Made by a program: the position numbers and the translations under genes. This document shows, piece by piece, positions 1-5,130 of a stretch of DNA of 5,130 nt. The notes under the pieces are model-generated. The model was not told where the DNA came from. It saw only the letters and a program-made list of their open reading frames with translations, and ran no database searches. Where the stretch lies: contig UREY01000050.1 in assembly GCA_900546915.1 (NCBI GenBank), forward strand, positions 1 to 5,130, written 5' to 3'. This DNA comes from an uncultured Eubacteriales bacterium (lineage in GTDB: Bacteria > Bacillota > Clostridia > Oscillospirales > Oscillospiraceae). The first letter of the stretch is position 1. Each line of letters begins with the position of its first letter.

Positions 1-113
1 AGCTTGGAATCCGGCGCAAACCGGTTGTCCGAGACGCCGTTCATCAGCTCATGGGCAATGACATAGTCGGTGTATTCGTGGTACCAGCGGTTAATGTCCA
101 GGTCGGAGAAGGC
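1..113 (-). other. SLH (S-layer homology) domain, partial
   Basis: Encoded residues 640-676 read AFSDLDINRWYHEYTDYVIA and then HELMNGVSDNRFAPDSK, with an incomplete Leu codon (CTN) at the edge. This matches the SLH pattern F-x-D-[VL]-(x)-W-Y-(x)-A-(x)-G-[VI]-S-D-(x)-F-x-P. SLH domains normally occur as triplets at one end of a surface protein, so two or more copies would be expected beyond the left edge. The family role is non-covalent binding to pyruvylated secondary cell-wall polymer. Confidence 0.85.
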
Positions 114-2030
114 CTGGGAGTCGCAGTGGGCCGGGATGACCTCGCCCTGCTTCACCGTCTCGCCGCAGACCGTGCAAATTTCATCGCCGGTGTAGCCGTC
201 CTCGGTGCAGGTGGCTTCCTTGGCATTGCGCAGCTCGGTTTTGTGGCCCGGGGCCGGAATGGCCTCGCCCTTTTTCACCGTCTCGCCGCAGACCGTGCAA
301 ATTTCGTCGCCGGTATAGCCGTCTTCGGTACAGGTGGCCTCCTTCGCGTCGCGAAGCTCCGTCTCCCCGTGGGTGCAGGCGGATGTGCCGGTGAATTGGG
401 CGTAATATTCCCGCTCTTCCCGGGGTTCTACCGCTCCGTTTTCCAAGACAGTCTGAATGCAGACGGCGCTGTCGCTGCCGATGAGCTTGGTGCAATCGCT
501 GTCCTCGTACCAGCCCTGGAAAGCTCCTTCTTCCTCAGGCACGGCGTGGATGGAAATCTGCCAGTGGTTGTAACTGGTGTCGGGATACAAGTCGTCGCTG
601 TTGACGGAGGTAACGCCGATCCGGCCGCTCCCCACGGCGGTAACTCGGTCCGCCGGGAAATTCGTTGCGGCGCTCAGATCCAGGGATTTGAAAACCGGGG
701 AGGTATTCAGGGCGGAGAGGTCTACATTGGCGGATAAATCCAGCTCCGTAATCTCGGTGTCCCGAATGTCCAGGTTCCAAAGCTTCGCATTTTGGGTGAG
801 GTCGATGGTCTGTAAGGGATTCCCGGCACAATTTAATGAAAGGAGTCCCGCCGCGTTTTTGAGGTTCAGCGCCGTCAGCTGGTTACCGCTGCAGTTTAAG
901 TAATTCAAAGCGGTGTGGACCGTCGTGTCCAGTTCACGCAGCTGGTTATCTGCACACTCCAGATTGGACAGCAGGGTGTTCTGGCTGATATCCAATTCCT
1001 TCAGATTGGTATTGTTGCATTCCAAGTCCCGCAACCATCCGCAAGCGCTCACATTCAGCTCTCCCAGAGGATTGTCGGAGCATCTTAAAATGGTGGTAAC
1101 CGTGCTCAAGGTCAAATCTGTGATTTGGTTGTTGTAGCAGAGCAGCGTGCTTAGCCTCGTGAGGTGGTCCAGGTGCAGCTGCGTCAACCGGCTGTCGTTG
1201 CAGTAGAGGGTGGTGAGCGCGGTGTTGGCCGAGAGATCCAGCTCGGCGATGGGGTTTGCGCCGCAGACCAGCATGGTAAGGCCCGGATTTTGGGACACGT
1301 CCAGTGCCGTCAGCTCATTGACGGAGCAGCTCAGGGAATACAGGTTGGTACAGGCGCTGACGTCCAAGGCAGACAACTGGTTTTGGCCGCAGTAAAGATT
1401 CCGCAGGCGGGTGCACTGGGGGATTAAGAGAGAGGTCAGCTGATTTTCATAACAGAACAGGGTCGACAGCCGGACGGCGTCGGAGAAGTCCAAAGAGGTG
1501 AGCCGGTTCCGGTAGCATTCCACAGAACTCAACTTGCCGTTGCCGGACAAAGTCAGCTCGGTCAACTGGTTGCTATTGCAAGCCAAAGAAAGCAAGGCGC
1601 CGTCGCCGGATACATCCAGCTTGGTCAAGCTGTTGTTGCTGAGGTTTAGCTTCTCCAAAGCTGCACAGCCGGACAGGTCCAAGCTGCCGGACAGGCCGCT
1701 GGAATCGGCGTCTATTCTGAGCAGCCGCATTTCCCCGTCCAACTCCGTCCACTGGACGGCGGAGCCCCAGGTGGAGGGATCGGCAGGATCATAGCTCTCG
1801 CTCAGCTTCGCGCCGTTTTTCACCCCGTTGCCGTCGGTGGTTTCCAAAAAGGCGCTGAGCTTGGTGAAATCGTTGACATTATAGCCCTTGGGGACTTCCA
1901 CGGGCTCCCCCGATGTGCTCCGGGGTGCAGCAAAGGTTTTGTCTGCTCCCGCAGCCGTAGCCGGTGCGGCAAACAGGGACAGGGCCAGCGCCATAACGAG
2001 CAAGCCGGCAAAAATTCGTTGCCTCAACAT
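1..2030 (-). CDS. Secreted leucine-rich-repeat surface protein with C-x-x-C repeats and SLH anchor (3' end outside window)
   Basis: The frame starts at ATG 2030-2028 and stays open for 676 codons to the left edge, so the C-terminus is missing. GGAGG at 2043-2039 lies 8 nt before the start. Residues 1-27 are a signal peptide: MLRQR, a hydrophobic core and a cleavage region near ATAAGA. Residues about 104-458 form around 17 LRR units, mostly 21 residues, of the pattern LxCxxNxLTxLDLSxxxxLxx. Residues about 459-555 form a linker domain with a GAFQGWYED and YYAQF signature, like repeats in other Gram-positive surface proteins. Residues 557-638 hold two 41-residue repeats with an ICTVCG motif. From residue 640 an SLH domain begins (AFSDLDINRWY, then GVSDNRFAPDSK). 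SLH domains bind secondary cell-wall polymer, so the protein should be displayed on the cell surface. LRR arrays usually bind proteins; the ligand here cannot be told. It is transcribed divergently from the regulator. The architecture is well supported; the function is inference. Confidence 0.93.
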   Translation of the reverse strand, partial: MLRQRIFAGLLVMALALSLFAAPATAAGADKTFAAPRSTSGEPVEVPKGYNVNDFTKLSAFLETTDGNGVKNGAKLSESYDPADPSTWGSAVQWTELDGEMRLLRIDADSSGLSGSLDLSGCAALEKLNLSNNSLTKLDVSGDGALLSLACNSNQLTELTLSGNGKLSSVECYRNRLTSLDFSDAVRLSTLFCYENQLTSLLIPQCTRLRNLYCGQNQLSALDVSACTNLYSLSCSVNELTALDVSQNPGLTMLVCGANPIAELDLSANTALTTLYCNDSRLTQLHLDHLTRLSTLLCYNNQITDLTLSTVTTILRCSDNPLGELNVSACGWLRDLECNNTNLKELDISQNTLLSNLECADNQLRELDTTVHTALNYLNCSGNQLTALNLKNAAGLLSLNCAGNPLQTIDLTQNAKLWNLDIRDTEITELDLSANVDLSALNTSPVFKSLDLSAATNFPADRVTAVGSGRIGVTSVNSDDLYPDTSYNHWQISIHAVPEEEGAFQGWYEDSDCTKLIGSDSAVCIQTVLENGAVEPREEREYYAQFTGTSACTHGETELRDAKEATCTEDGYTGDEICTVCGETVKKGEAIPAPGHKTELRNAKEATCTEDGYTGDEICTVCGETVKQGEVIPAHCDSQAFSDLDINRWYHEYTDYVIAHELMNGVSDNRFAPDSK
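117..362 (-). repeat. Tandem pair of 41-residue C-x-x-C surface repeats
   Basis: Copy 1 is 362-240 and copy 2 is 239-117, each 123 bp and in frame in the LRR protein. The protein pattern is TELRxAKEATCTEDGYTGDE, then ICTVCGETVK and GExIPA; similarity fades after IPA in copy 2. Each copy has three cysteines, two in C-x-x-C, and His precedes each copy (CTHGE, PGHK). Comparable ATCTE-x-G and C-x-x-CG repeats are common in clostridial cell-surface proteins, often as spacers before anchoring domains. Whether they bind metal is not shown by the sequence. Confidence 0.9.
657..1721 (-). repeat. Array of ~17 leucine-rich repeats with a cysteine ladder
   Basis: The coding repeat period is 63 bp (21 residues). 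Unit 1 (1721-1650) is 24 residues and divergent. Units 2-9 (1649-1146), 11-15 (1088-774) and 16 (773-711) are exactly 21 residues. Unit 10 (1145-1089) is 19 residues. Unit 17 (710-657) is degenerate and probably a cap. Units 3 to 15 all carry Cys at position 3 (LAC, VEC, LFC, LYC, LSC, LVC, LYC, LLC, LRC, LEC, LEC, LNC, LNC), where the general LRR consensus LxxLxLxxNxL has a buried aliphatic residue. The units differ clearly in sequence, so the array is old rather than recently amplified. Confidence 0.9.
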
Positions 2031-2038
2031 GTTTGATT

Positions 2039-2043
2039 CCTCC
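2039..2043 (-). promoter_or_regulatory. Ribosome binding site of the LRR surface protein gene
   Basis: Read on the minus strand, GGAGG is followed by 8 nt and ATG. It supports the start at 2030, which also gives a complete signal peptide. Confidence 0.85.
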
Positions 2044-2057
2044 ACGTTCTTATTTTT

Positions 2058-2094
2058 ATAGTGACGCACTAGGCTACATCACTATGTTCATAGT
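2058..2094. promoter_or_regulatory. Candidate operator: clustered palindromes over the LRR gene -10 and start site
   Basis: Three inverted repeats are packed here. ACTATG-TT-CATAGT is at 2081-2094. TAGTG-ACG-CACTA is at 2059-2071. The arms ATAGTGA (2058-2064) and TCACTAT (2079-2085) form a wider pair. The half-site TAGTG/CACTA occurs at 2059-2063, 2067-2071 and 2080-2084. The cluster covers the -10 box and about 28 nt of the transcribed leader of the LRR gene, a usual position for a repressor. The ArsR-type regulator next door is the obvious candidate, but that link is inference. Confidence 0.55.
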
Positions 2095-2120
2095 ATACAT
2101 GGGATTATTCGCCATGTCAA
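2092..2120 (-). promoter_or_regulatory. Sigma-A promoter of the LRR surface protein gene
   Basis: On the minus strand the -35 is TTGACA (2120-2115), the spacer is 17 nt and the -10 is TATACT (2097-2092). This is 11 of 12 consensus bases at the ideal spacing. Transcription should start near 2085, giving a leader of about 55 nt. The -10 lies inside the palindrome at 2081-2094. Confidence 0.88.
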
Positions 2121-2151
2121 TACGAAATTTGAAAAAATCGTCTTGACATGG
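2112..2151. repeat. Inverted repeat holding both -35 elements
   Basis: CCATGTCAA (2112-2120) and TTGACATGG (2143-2151) are a perfect 9-bp inverted repeat. After one mismatch the arms continue with ACGA (2122-2125) and TCGT (2138-2141), 13 of 14 bp in all. The 12-bp centre (2126-2137) is AT-only except for one G and includes a run of six A. The two -10 boxes are placed symmetrically about the same centre, 2131.5. It could be a binding site for a dimeric regulator of both promoters, or simply mirrored promoter elements. Confidence 0.75.
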
Positions 2152-2171
2152 GTCGAAAGTCCAGGTATACT
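2143..2171 (+). promoter_or_regulatory. Sigma-A promoter of the regulator gene
   Basis: The -35 is TTGACA (2143-2148), the spacer is 17 nt and the -10 is TATACT (2166-2171), the same hexamers as the divergent promoter. Transcription should start near 2178. This rules out the in-frame ATG at 2148 as a start, because it lies within the -35 element. Confidence 0.88.
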
Positions 2172-2210
2172 TGCTATAAGGATTGTGATTTAGCGAAAGC
2201 TTGTTCATGT

Positions 2211-2216
2211 AAGGAG
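2211..2216 (+). promoter_or_regulatory. Ribosome binding site that fixes the regulator start
   Basis: AAGGAG is followed by 9 nt and ATG 2226. No comparable site precedes the upstream in-frame ATG at 2148, so the shorter 380-residue product is preferred. Confidence 0.85.
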
Positions 2217-2225
2217 TCAATTGCC

Positions 2226-3368
2226 ATGAGTTATCCCACAACGCAGAACCGCAAGTTGATCGTATCCCCTAAGATTCACCCCATAGTAGAGGTCTTGTCC
2301 TACTACACCCGGCGGATCAACAACCGCCCCATTTCCGCCGCCATTTCCAGCATGCGGGAGCAGTACCCGGAGAGTAAGGAGAGCATCGACGCCTTATTCG
2401 GAAAGCTGGAGGCCCTGGAGCAGCGGCTCAACGATGTTCCTTGTCCGGCCGACGAGGAGCGGCTGCACTTCTTCTTCGATGATCTGGGCCAGACGCCTTC
2501 CCGCGTCCGCGCTCTGGGCGTCAATTTGGCTACGGCGATTTTCATGCCCAGCGCCACGGACCCCTGGGAGTTCTCCAGCCTGGAGGAATATCGGGACCAG
2601 CTGAAGGGGCTGTCTGTAGAGGAGATCATTTTCCGCGTCCGTCTGACCTTCGCCGTGCCCAATGAAATATGGCAGAGAGAGGAGTGCCGGGATTTTGCCA
2701 CGTTCTACGACTACATCTCAGAATATCCCGTGTCCGAGGCGGAGCGGTACCGGATTCTGGGCGTGGTGCGGAATTTTTCCGCATACGTAGATGAGCTGAC
2801 GGAGCTTCTTCGCCCCGGGATGGAGGCCATTGTGGAAAACGCGCCGCTTTATGCCCCCCTGCTGGAGCGCTTTGCGTCTATCTACCAAAATAAGACGCCG
2901 GAGGAGGCCTTTACCGGAGACGAGGAGGTTCATATCTTTAACCGTGAGGCGGAGGTATTTCGCCTGTATCCCTGTCTTTTTGCCGTGAACGAGCATTACA
3001 CCATTACCTATCAGAAAACCGACGACCAGCCGGTATACAACCACATTGAAATCGGCGTGCTCCACGACGCGGCTAAGCAGTACGGCAAGCGGGATATTCC
3101 CCTGAAGGACCTGGCCGGATACATCAAAGTGATCGGCGATCCCATCCGGCTGCAGATTCTCACCATGCTGAAGCATGAGGAGGTCTACGTCCAGGAGCTG
3201 ACGGAAAAGCTGGGCCTCTCCTTTACCACGTTGTCCCACCATATGACAAAGCTGGTCATGGCCGGTCTCATCACCTCCGAGCGCCGGGGCATCTATGTCT
3301 ACTACAAGGCCAACATCGATTTTCTGCGCTGGCTGAAAAACCGGGTGGTCTCGCTGCTCATGGAGTAA
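2226..3368 (+). CDS. ArsR-type winged-helix transcriptional regulator with large unrecognised N-terminal domain
   Basis: The product is 380 residues from ATG 2226 (MSYPTTQNRK), chosen for the AAGGAG site and because the promoter lies between 2143 and 2171. Residues about 299-365 form a winged helix of ArsR/SmtB type: YIKVIGDPIRLQILTMLK, then VYVQELTEKLGLS, the likely recognition helix FTTLSHHMTKLVMAGL, and a wing with RRGIYVYYK. Classical ArsR proteins are about 100 residues, so the roughly 290-residue N-terminal part is an added domain. It is soluble, mostly charged and probably helical, and I cannot name it; it is likely to sense a signal or mediate assembly. The metal-sensor motif ELCVC is absent (EEVYVQEL occupies that place), so metal sensing by that site is unlikely. 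It is transcribed divergently from the LRR gene and lies 88 bp upstream of the protease gene on the same strand. A role in controlling one or both, and itself, is inference. Confidence 0.9.
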   Translation: MSYPTTQNRKLIVSPKIHPIVEVLSYYTRRINNRPISAAISSMREQYPESKESIDALFGKLEALEQRLNDVPCPADEERLHFFFDDLGQTPSRVRALGVNLATAIFMPSATDPWEFSSLEEYRDQLKGLSVEEIIFRVRLTFAVPNEIWQREECRDFATFYDYISEYPVSEAERYRILGVVRNFSAYVDELTELLRPGMEAIVENAPLYAPLLERFASIYQNKTPEEAFTGDEEVHIFNREAEVFRLYPCLFAVNEHYTITYQKTDDQPVYNHIEIGVLHDAAKQYGKRDIPLKDLAGYIKVIGDPIRLQILTMLKHEEVYVQELTEKLGLSFTTLSHHMTKLVMAGLITSERRGIYVYYKANIDFLRWLKNRVVSLLME

Positions 3369-3383
3369 CGTTCTCATCTATAA

Positions 3384-3397
3384 CCGGCTGTCGCCGG
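3384..3397 (+). other. Small hairpin after the regulator gene
   Basis: CCGGC-TGTC-GCCGG forms a 5-bp GC stem with a 4-nt loop, 15 nt after the regulator stop codon. No T-run follows on either strand, so it is not a standard intrinsic terminator. It could affect mRNA stability or attenuate read-through into the protease gene. Confidence 0.4.
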
Positions 3398-3412
3398 AAC
3401 AATAGAGGCCTG

Positions 3413-3426
3413 CCGCGCCTTCGCGG
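3413..3426 (+). other. Second small hairpin before the protease gene
   Basis: CCGCG-CCTT-CGCGG forms a 5-bp stem with a 4-nt loop, extendable by a G-U pair. It ends 14 nt before the protease ribosome binding site. No T-run follows. I see no clear sigma-A promoter in 3369-3456, so read-through from the regulator promoter is the likely source of protease mRNA. Confidence 0.35.
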
Positions 3427-3440
3427 TAAATACAGACGAT

Positions 3441-3446
3441 AAGGAG
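3441..3446 (+). promoter_or_regulatory. Ribosome binding site of the protease gene
   Basis: AAGGAG lies 10 nt before ATG 3457, which also begins a typical signal peptide. Confidence 0.85.
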
Positions 3447-3456
3447 CTCGAAACCA

Positions 3457-5100
3457 ATGAGAAAGCACCCCATTTTCCGCTTCCTTTCCCTGGCGATCGT
3501 CGCCTGCTTGCTGCTGAGTTTCGCCGCGCCTGTCCAGGCTGCGGGGACGCTCACCTGGGCAGAGGTGGAGCATACCCGGCACACCGCACCCCCGGCGGAC
3601 CGGCAATTCACCCAGCCGGAAACCACGGAGCAGACCCACAAAGACACAGACCAGGTTCGGGTATCCATTCTCCTTGCAGACCGGTCCACGGTGCAGGCAG
3701 GCTATGCCACTGCCGGGATCGCGCAAAACGCAGGGGCCATGGCTTACCGGGATCGGCTTCTGGCCGATCAGGAGGCCGTCGCTCAGGCCATTTCCACCCA
3801 GGTTTTGGGCGGGCAGGAGCTGGACGTGGTATGGAACATGACCTTGGCCTGCAACCTGATTTCCGCCAACGTGCCTTACGGTAAGCTGGATGAAATTCGC
3901 GCTCTGGACGGCGTGCAAGACGTCATTCTGGAGCAGCAGTACATGCCCCTCACGGAGCAATCCGCTTCCGCAGAGCCCCAGACCATCCTCTCCGACGGCA
4001 TGACCGGCGCGGGAATCGCCTGGGCAGACGGCTACACCGGCGCCGGGAGCCGCATCGCCGTCATCGATACCGGCACGGATACGGATCATCAGTCCTTTGA
4101 CAACGGCGCCTTCCTGTACGCCCTGGCGCAGGACGCCGAAGCCGCCGGAGAGGACAGCGACGACTACATCCAGTCCCTCTCCCTTCTGGACAAGGCGGAA
4201 ATTGAAGACGTGCTGCCCAAGCTGCACGCCTACGAGCGCACCTCCGGCCTGACGGCGGAGCAGCTTTACCTCAACGAAAAGCTCCCCTTCGGCTACAACT
4301 ACGTGGACAAAGACCTGGACATCACCCATGACCGGGATAGCCAAGGCGGCCACGGCTCCCATGTTGGCGGCATTGCCACTGCCAACCGCTATCTTCCCGA
4401 CGGCAAGGGCAGTTATATCCCTGCCGCAGAGGCCGTCTATGTCACCGGCTCCGCGCCGGATGCCCAGCTCATCACCATGAAAGTCTTCGGTAAAAACGGC
4501 GGCGCTTACGACTCGGACTATATGGCCGCCATTGAAGACGCCATTTTGCTGGACTGCGACACCGTCAACCTCTCCCTCGGCTCGCCCTACCCCGGCTACG
4601 CCTATAACGACACATACGCTCAGATTCTGGACGGTTTGACCTCCACGGACACGGTGGTCACCATTTCCGCCGGCAACTCCGGCTACTGGGTCGAAAACGC
4701 CGCCACCGGCGGATACCTATACAGCGACGGCGCCAACTTCGCCGCCGGCGGCTCCCCCGGCACTTATGCCAACGCCCTGACCGTAGCCTCCGTGGATAAC
4801 GCCGGCGCCATCGGCCCCTATTTCCAAATAAACGACCGGATCATCGTCTATACCGAGACCACGGGCTACCGCAACCAGCCCATGGCCGGTCTGGATTCCA
4901 CCGGGACGGGCACCGCCTTCCCCTTTGTCTACGTGGACGGCGTGGGTCGGCCTGAGGATTACCAAGGGATGGACCTCACCGGAAAAGTGGTCTTCTGCGC
5001 CAGAGGCGACACCTCCTTCTTTGAGAAGGCCAATGCTGCAGCCGGTCTAGGCGCAGCCGCCGTGGTCATTTACAACTTTTCTGCCCTAAATGCAAATTGA
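3457..5100 (+). CDS. Secreted subtilisin-like serine protease (S8 family), truncated before the catalytic serine
   Basis: The frame gives 547 residues. Residues 1-28 are a signal peptide (MRKHPIFRF, hydrophobic core, PVQA|AG). Residues about 66-165 resemble an inhibitor-I9-type propeptide, which in this family assists folding and is removed. The S8 domain follows, with catalytic Asp204 in RIAVIDTGTDTDH, catalytic His299 in GGHGSHVGG, the TVNLSLGSP strand and the oxyanion-hole Asn407 in VVTISAGNSG. From about residue 485 a PA insert begins (FVYVDGVG, DLTGKVVFCARG, AAAVVIYN). The frame then ends in FSALNAN and TGA. The GTSMA-type motif with the catalytic Ser, and the Fn3-like and anchoring regions usual in large PA-containing relatives (lactocepin/C5a-peptidase type, over 1000 residues), are absent. 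The product should therefore be inactive as a protease. The stop coincides with a sharp drop in GC content, so interruption by inserted DNA is more likely than a natural end. The gene lies downstream of the regulator, probably in its transcript. Confidence 0.88.
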   Translation: MRKHPIFRFLSLAIVACLLLSFAAPVQAAGTLTWAEVEHTRHTAPPADRQFTQPETTEQTHKDTDQVRVSILLADRSTVQAGYATAGIAQNAGAMAYRDRLLADQEAVAQAISTQVLGGQELDVVWNMTLACNLISANVPYGKLDEIRALDGVQDVILEQQYMPLTEQSASAEPQTILSDGMTGAGIAWADGYTGAGSRIAVIDTGTDTDHQSFDNGAFLYALAQDAEAAGEDSDDYIQSLSLLDKAEIEDVLPKLHAYERTSGLTAEQLYLNEKLPFGYNYVDKDLDITHDRDSQGGHGSHVGGIATANRYLPDGKGSYIPAAEAVYVTGSAPDAQLITMKVFGKNGGAYDSDYMAAIEDAILLDCDTVNLSLGSPYPGYAYNDTYAQILDGLTSTDTVVTISAGNSGYWVENAATGGYLYSDGANFAAGGSPGTYANALTVASVDNAGAIGPYFQINDRIIVYTETTGYRNQPMAGLDSTGTGTAFPFVYVDGVGRPEDYQGMDLTGKVVFCARGDTSFFEKANAAAGLGAAAVVIYNFSALNAN

Positions 5101-5130
5101 CGCATATCATTGATGTAGAAAAATTAGAGA
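5077..5130. mobile_element. AT-rich tail interrupting the protease gene; possible end of an inserted element
   Basis: After VVIYN (to 5076) the coding similarity to S8 proteases stops. The remaining 54 bases are about one third G+C, while the preceding gene is near 60%. Stops appear at once in the protease frame (TGA 5098-5100). No terminal repeat, transposase or target duplication can be seen because the window ends 54 bases later, so the element type is not identified. A misassembly or chimeric read end is an alternative. Confidence 0.4.

Noticed and set aside
657..1721. 63-bp periodicity as a CRISPR or minisatellite array
   Set aside because: The repeats are divergent at DNA level, have no spacers and keep frame; they encode leucine-rich repeats.
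51..1794. Several plus-strand reading frames opposite the LRR gene
   Set aside because: They are short, lack consistent ribosome binding sites and read as low-complexity antisense of the repeats. The minus-strand frame is open throughout with clear domains.
2207..2212. Start-stop minimal frame ATGTAA just before the regulator ribosome binding site
   Set aside because: It has no ribosome binding site and is easily explained by chance.
2148..2225. Upstream in-frame start that would add 26 residues to the regulator
   Set aside because: The ATG at 2148-2150 overlaps the -35 box of a strong promoter and would lie upstream of the mRNA start. It has no ribosome binding site, while ATG 2226 has AAGGAG at good spacing.
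2303..3377. Minus-strand frames opposite the regulator
   Set aside because: The plus strand carries a clear winged-helix protein with promoter and ribosome binding site; the reverse frames show no domain.
3496..3507. Possible lipobox (IVAC, residues 14-17) in the protease signal peptide
   Set aside because: The hydrophobic core continues well past the Cys and a good signal peptidase I site (VQA|A) follows, so lipoprotein processing is unlikely.
3358..4362. 334-codon minus-strand frame opposite the protease gene
   Set aside because: It is the antisense shadow of a GC-rich gene with recognisable S8 catalytic motifs. It shows no domain of its own.
5089..5107. Short inverted repeat ATGC/GCAT in the AT-rich tail as an element terminus
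   Set aside because: Four-base arms are expected by chance, and without the rest of the element no terminal repeat can be claimed.

Overview
The window looks like a piece of a GC-rich, Gram-positive-type Firmicutes genome, probably a gut Clostridia/Oscillospiraceae-like bacterium. The grounds are strong AAGGAG/GGAGG ribosome binding sites, near-consensus sigma-A promoters, an SLH cell-wall-anchoring domain, C-x-x-C-G cell-surface repeats and a large secreted S8 protease. This placement is inference; the window holds no taxonomic marker gene.

Layout: (1) Positions 2030 to 1, minus strand, carry one uninterrupted reading frame of 676 codons that runs off the left edge. It encodes a secreted leucine-rich-repeat (LRR) protein: signal peptide, short linker, about 17 LRR units of mostly 21 residues with a cysteine at the same place in 13 consecutive units, a linker domain, two 41-residue C-x-x-C repeats and the first part of an SLH domain. 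(2) Positions 2031-2225 are a compact divergent promoter region. Two sigma-A promoters with identical hexamers (TTGACA-N17-TATACT) face away from each other in exact mirror symmetry about position 2131.5. Further palindromes lie over the -10/start region of the LRR gene only. (3) Positions 2226-3368, plus strand, encode a 380-residue regulator with a C-terminal ArsR-type winged helix and a large N-terminal domain I do not recognise. (4) After an 88-bp gap with two small hairpins, positions 3457-5100, plus strand, encode a secreted subtilisin-like (S8) protease. It has the Asp, His and oxyanion-hole Asn, but stops inside the protease-associated (PA) domain before the catalytic Ser. At the same place the DNA turns from GC-rich to AT-rich (5077-5130), as expected if a foreign element has inserted in the gene.

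The most economical reading is a small cell-surface module: a regulator made from one side of a shared promoter region, a wall-anchored LRR protein from the other, and a secreted protease downstream of the regulator. The shared promoter architecture suggests co-regulation. The substrate, ligand and signal are unknown. The protease appears to be broken in this genome.
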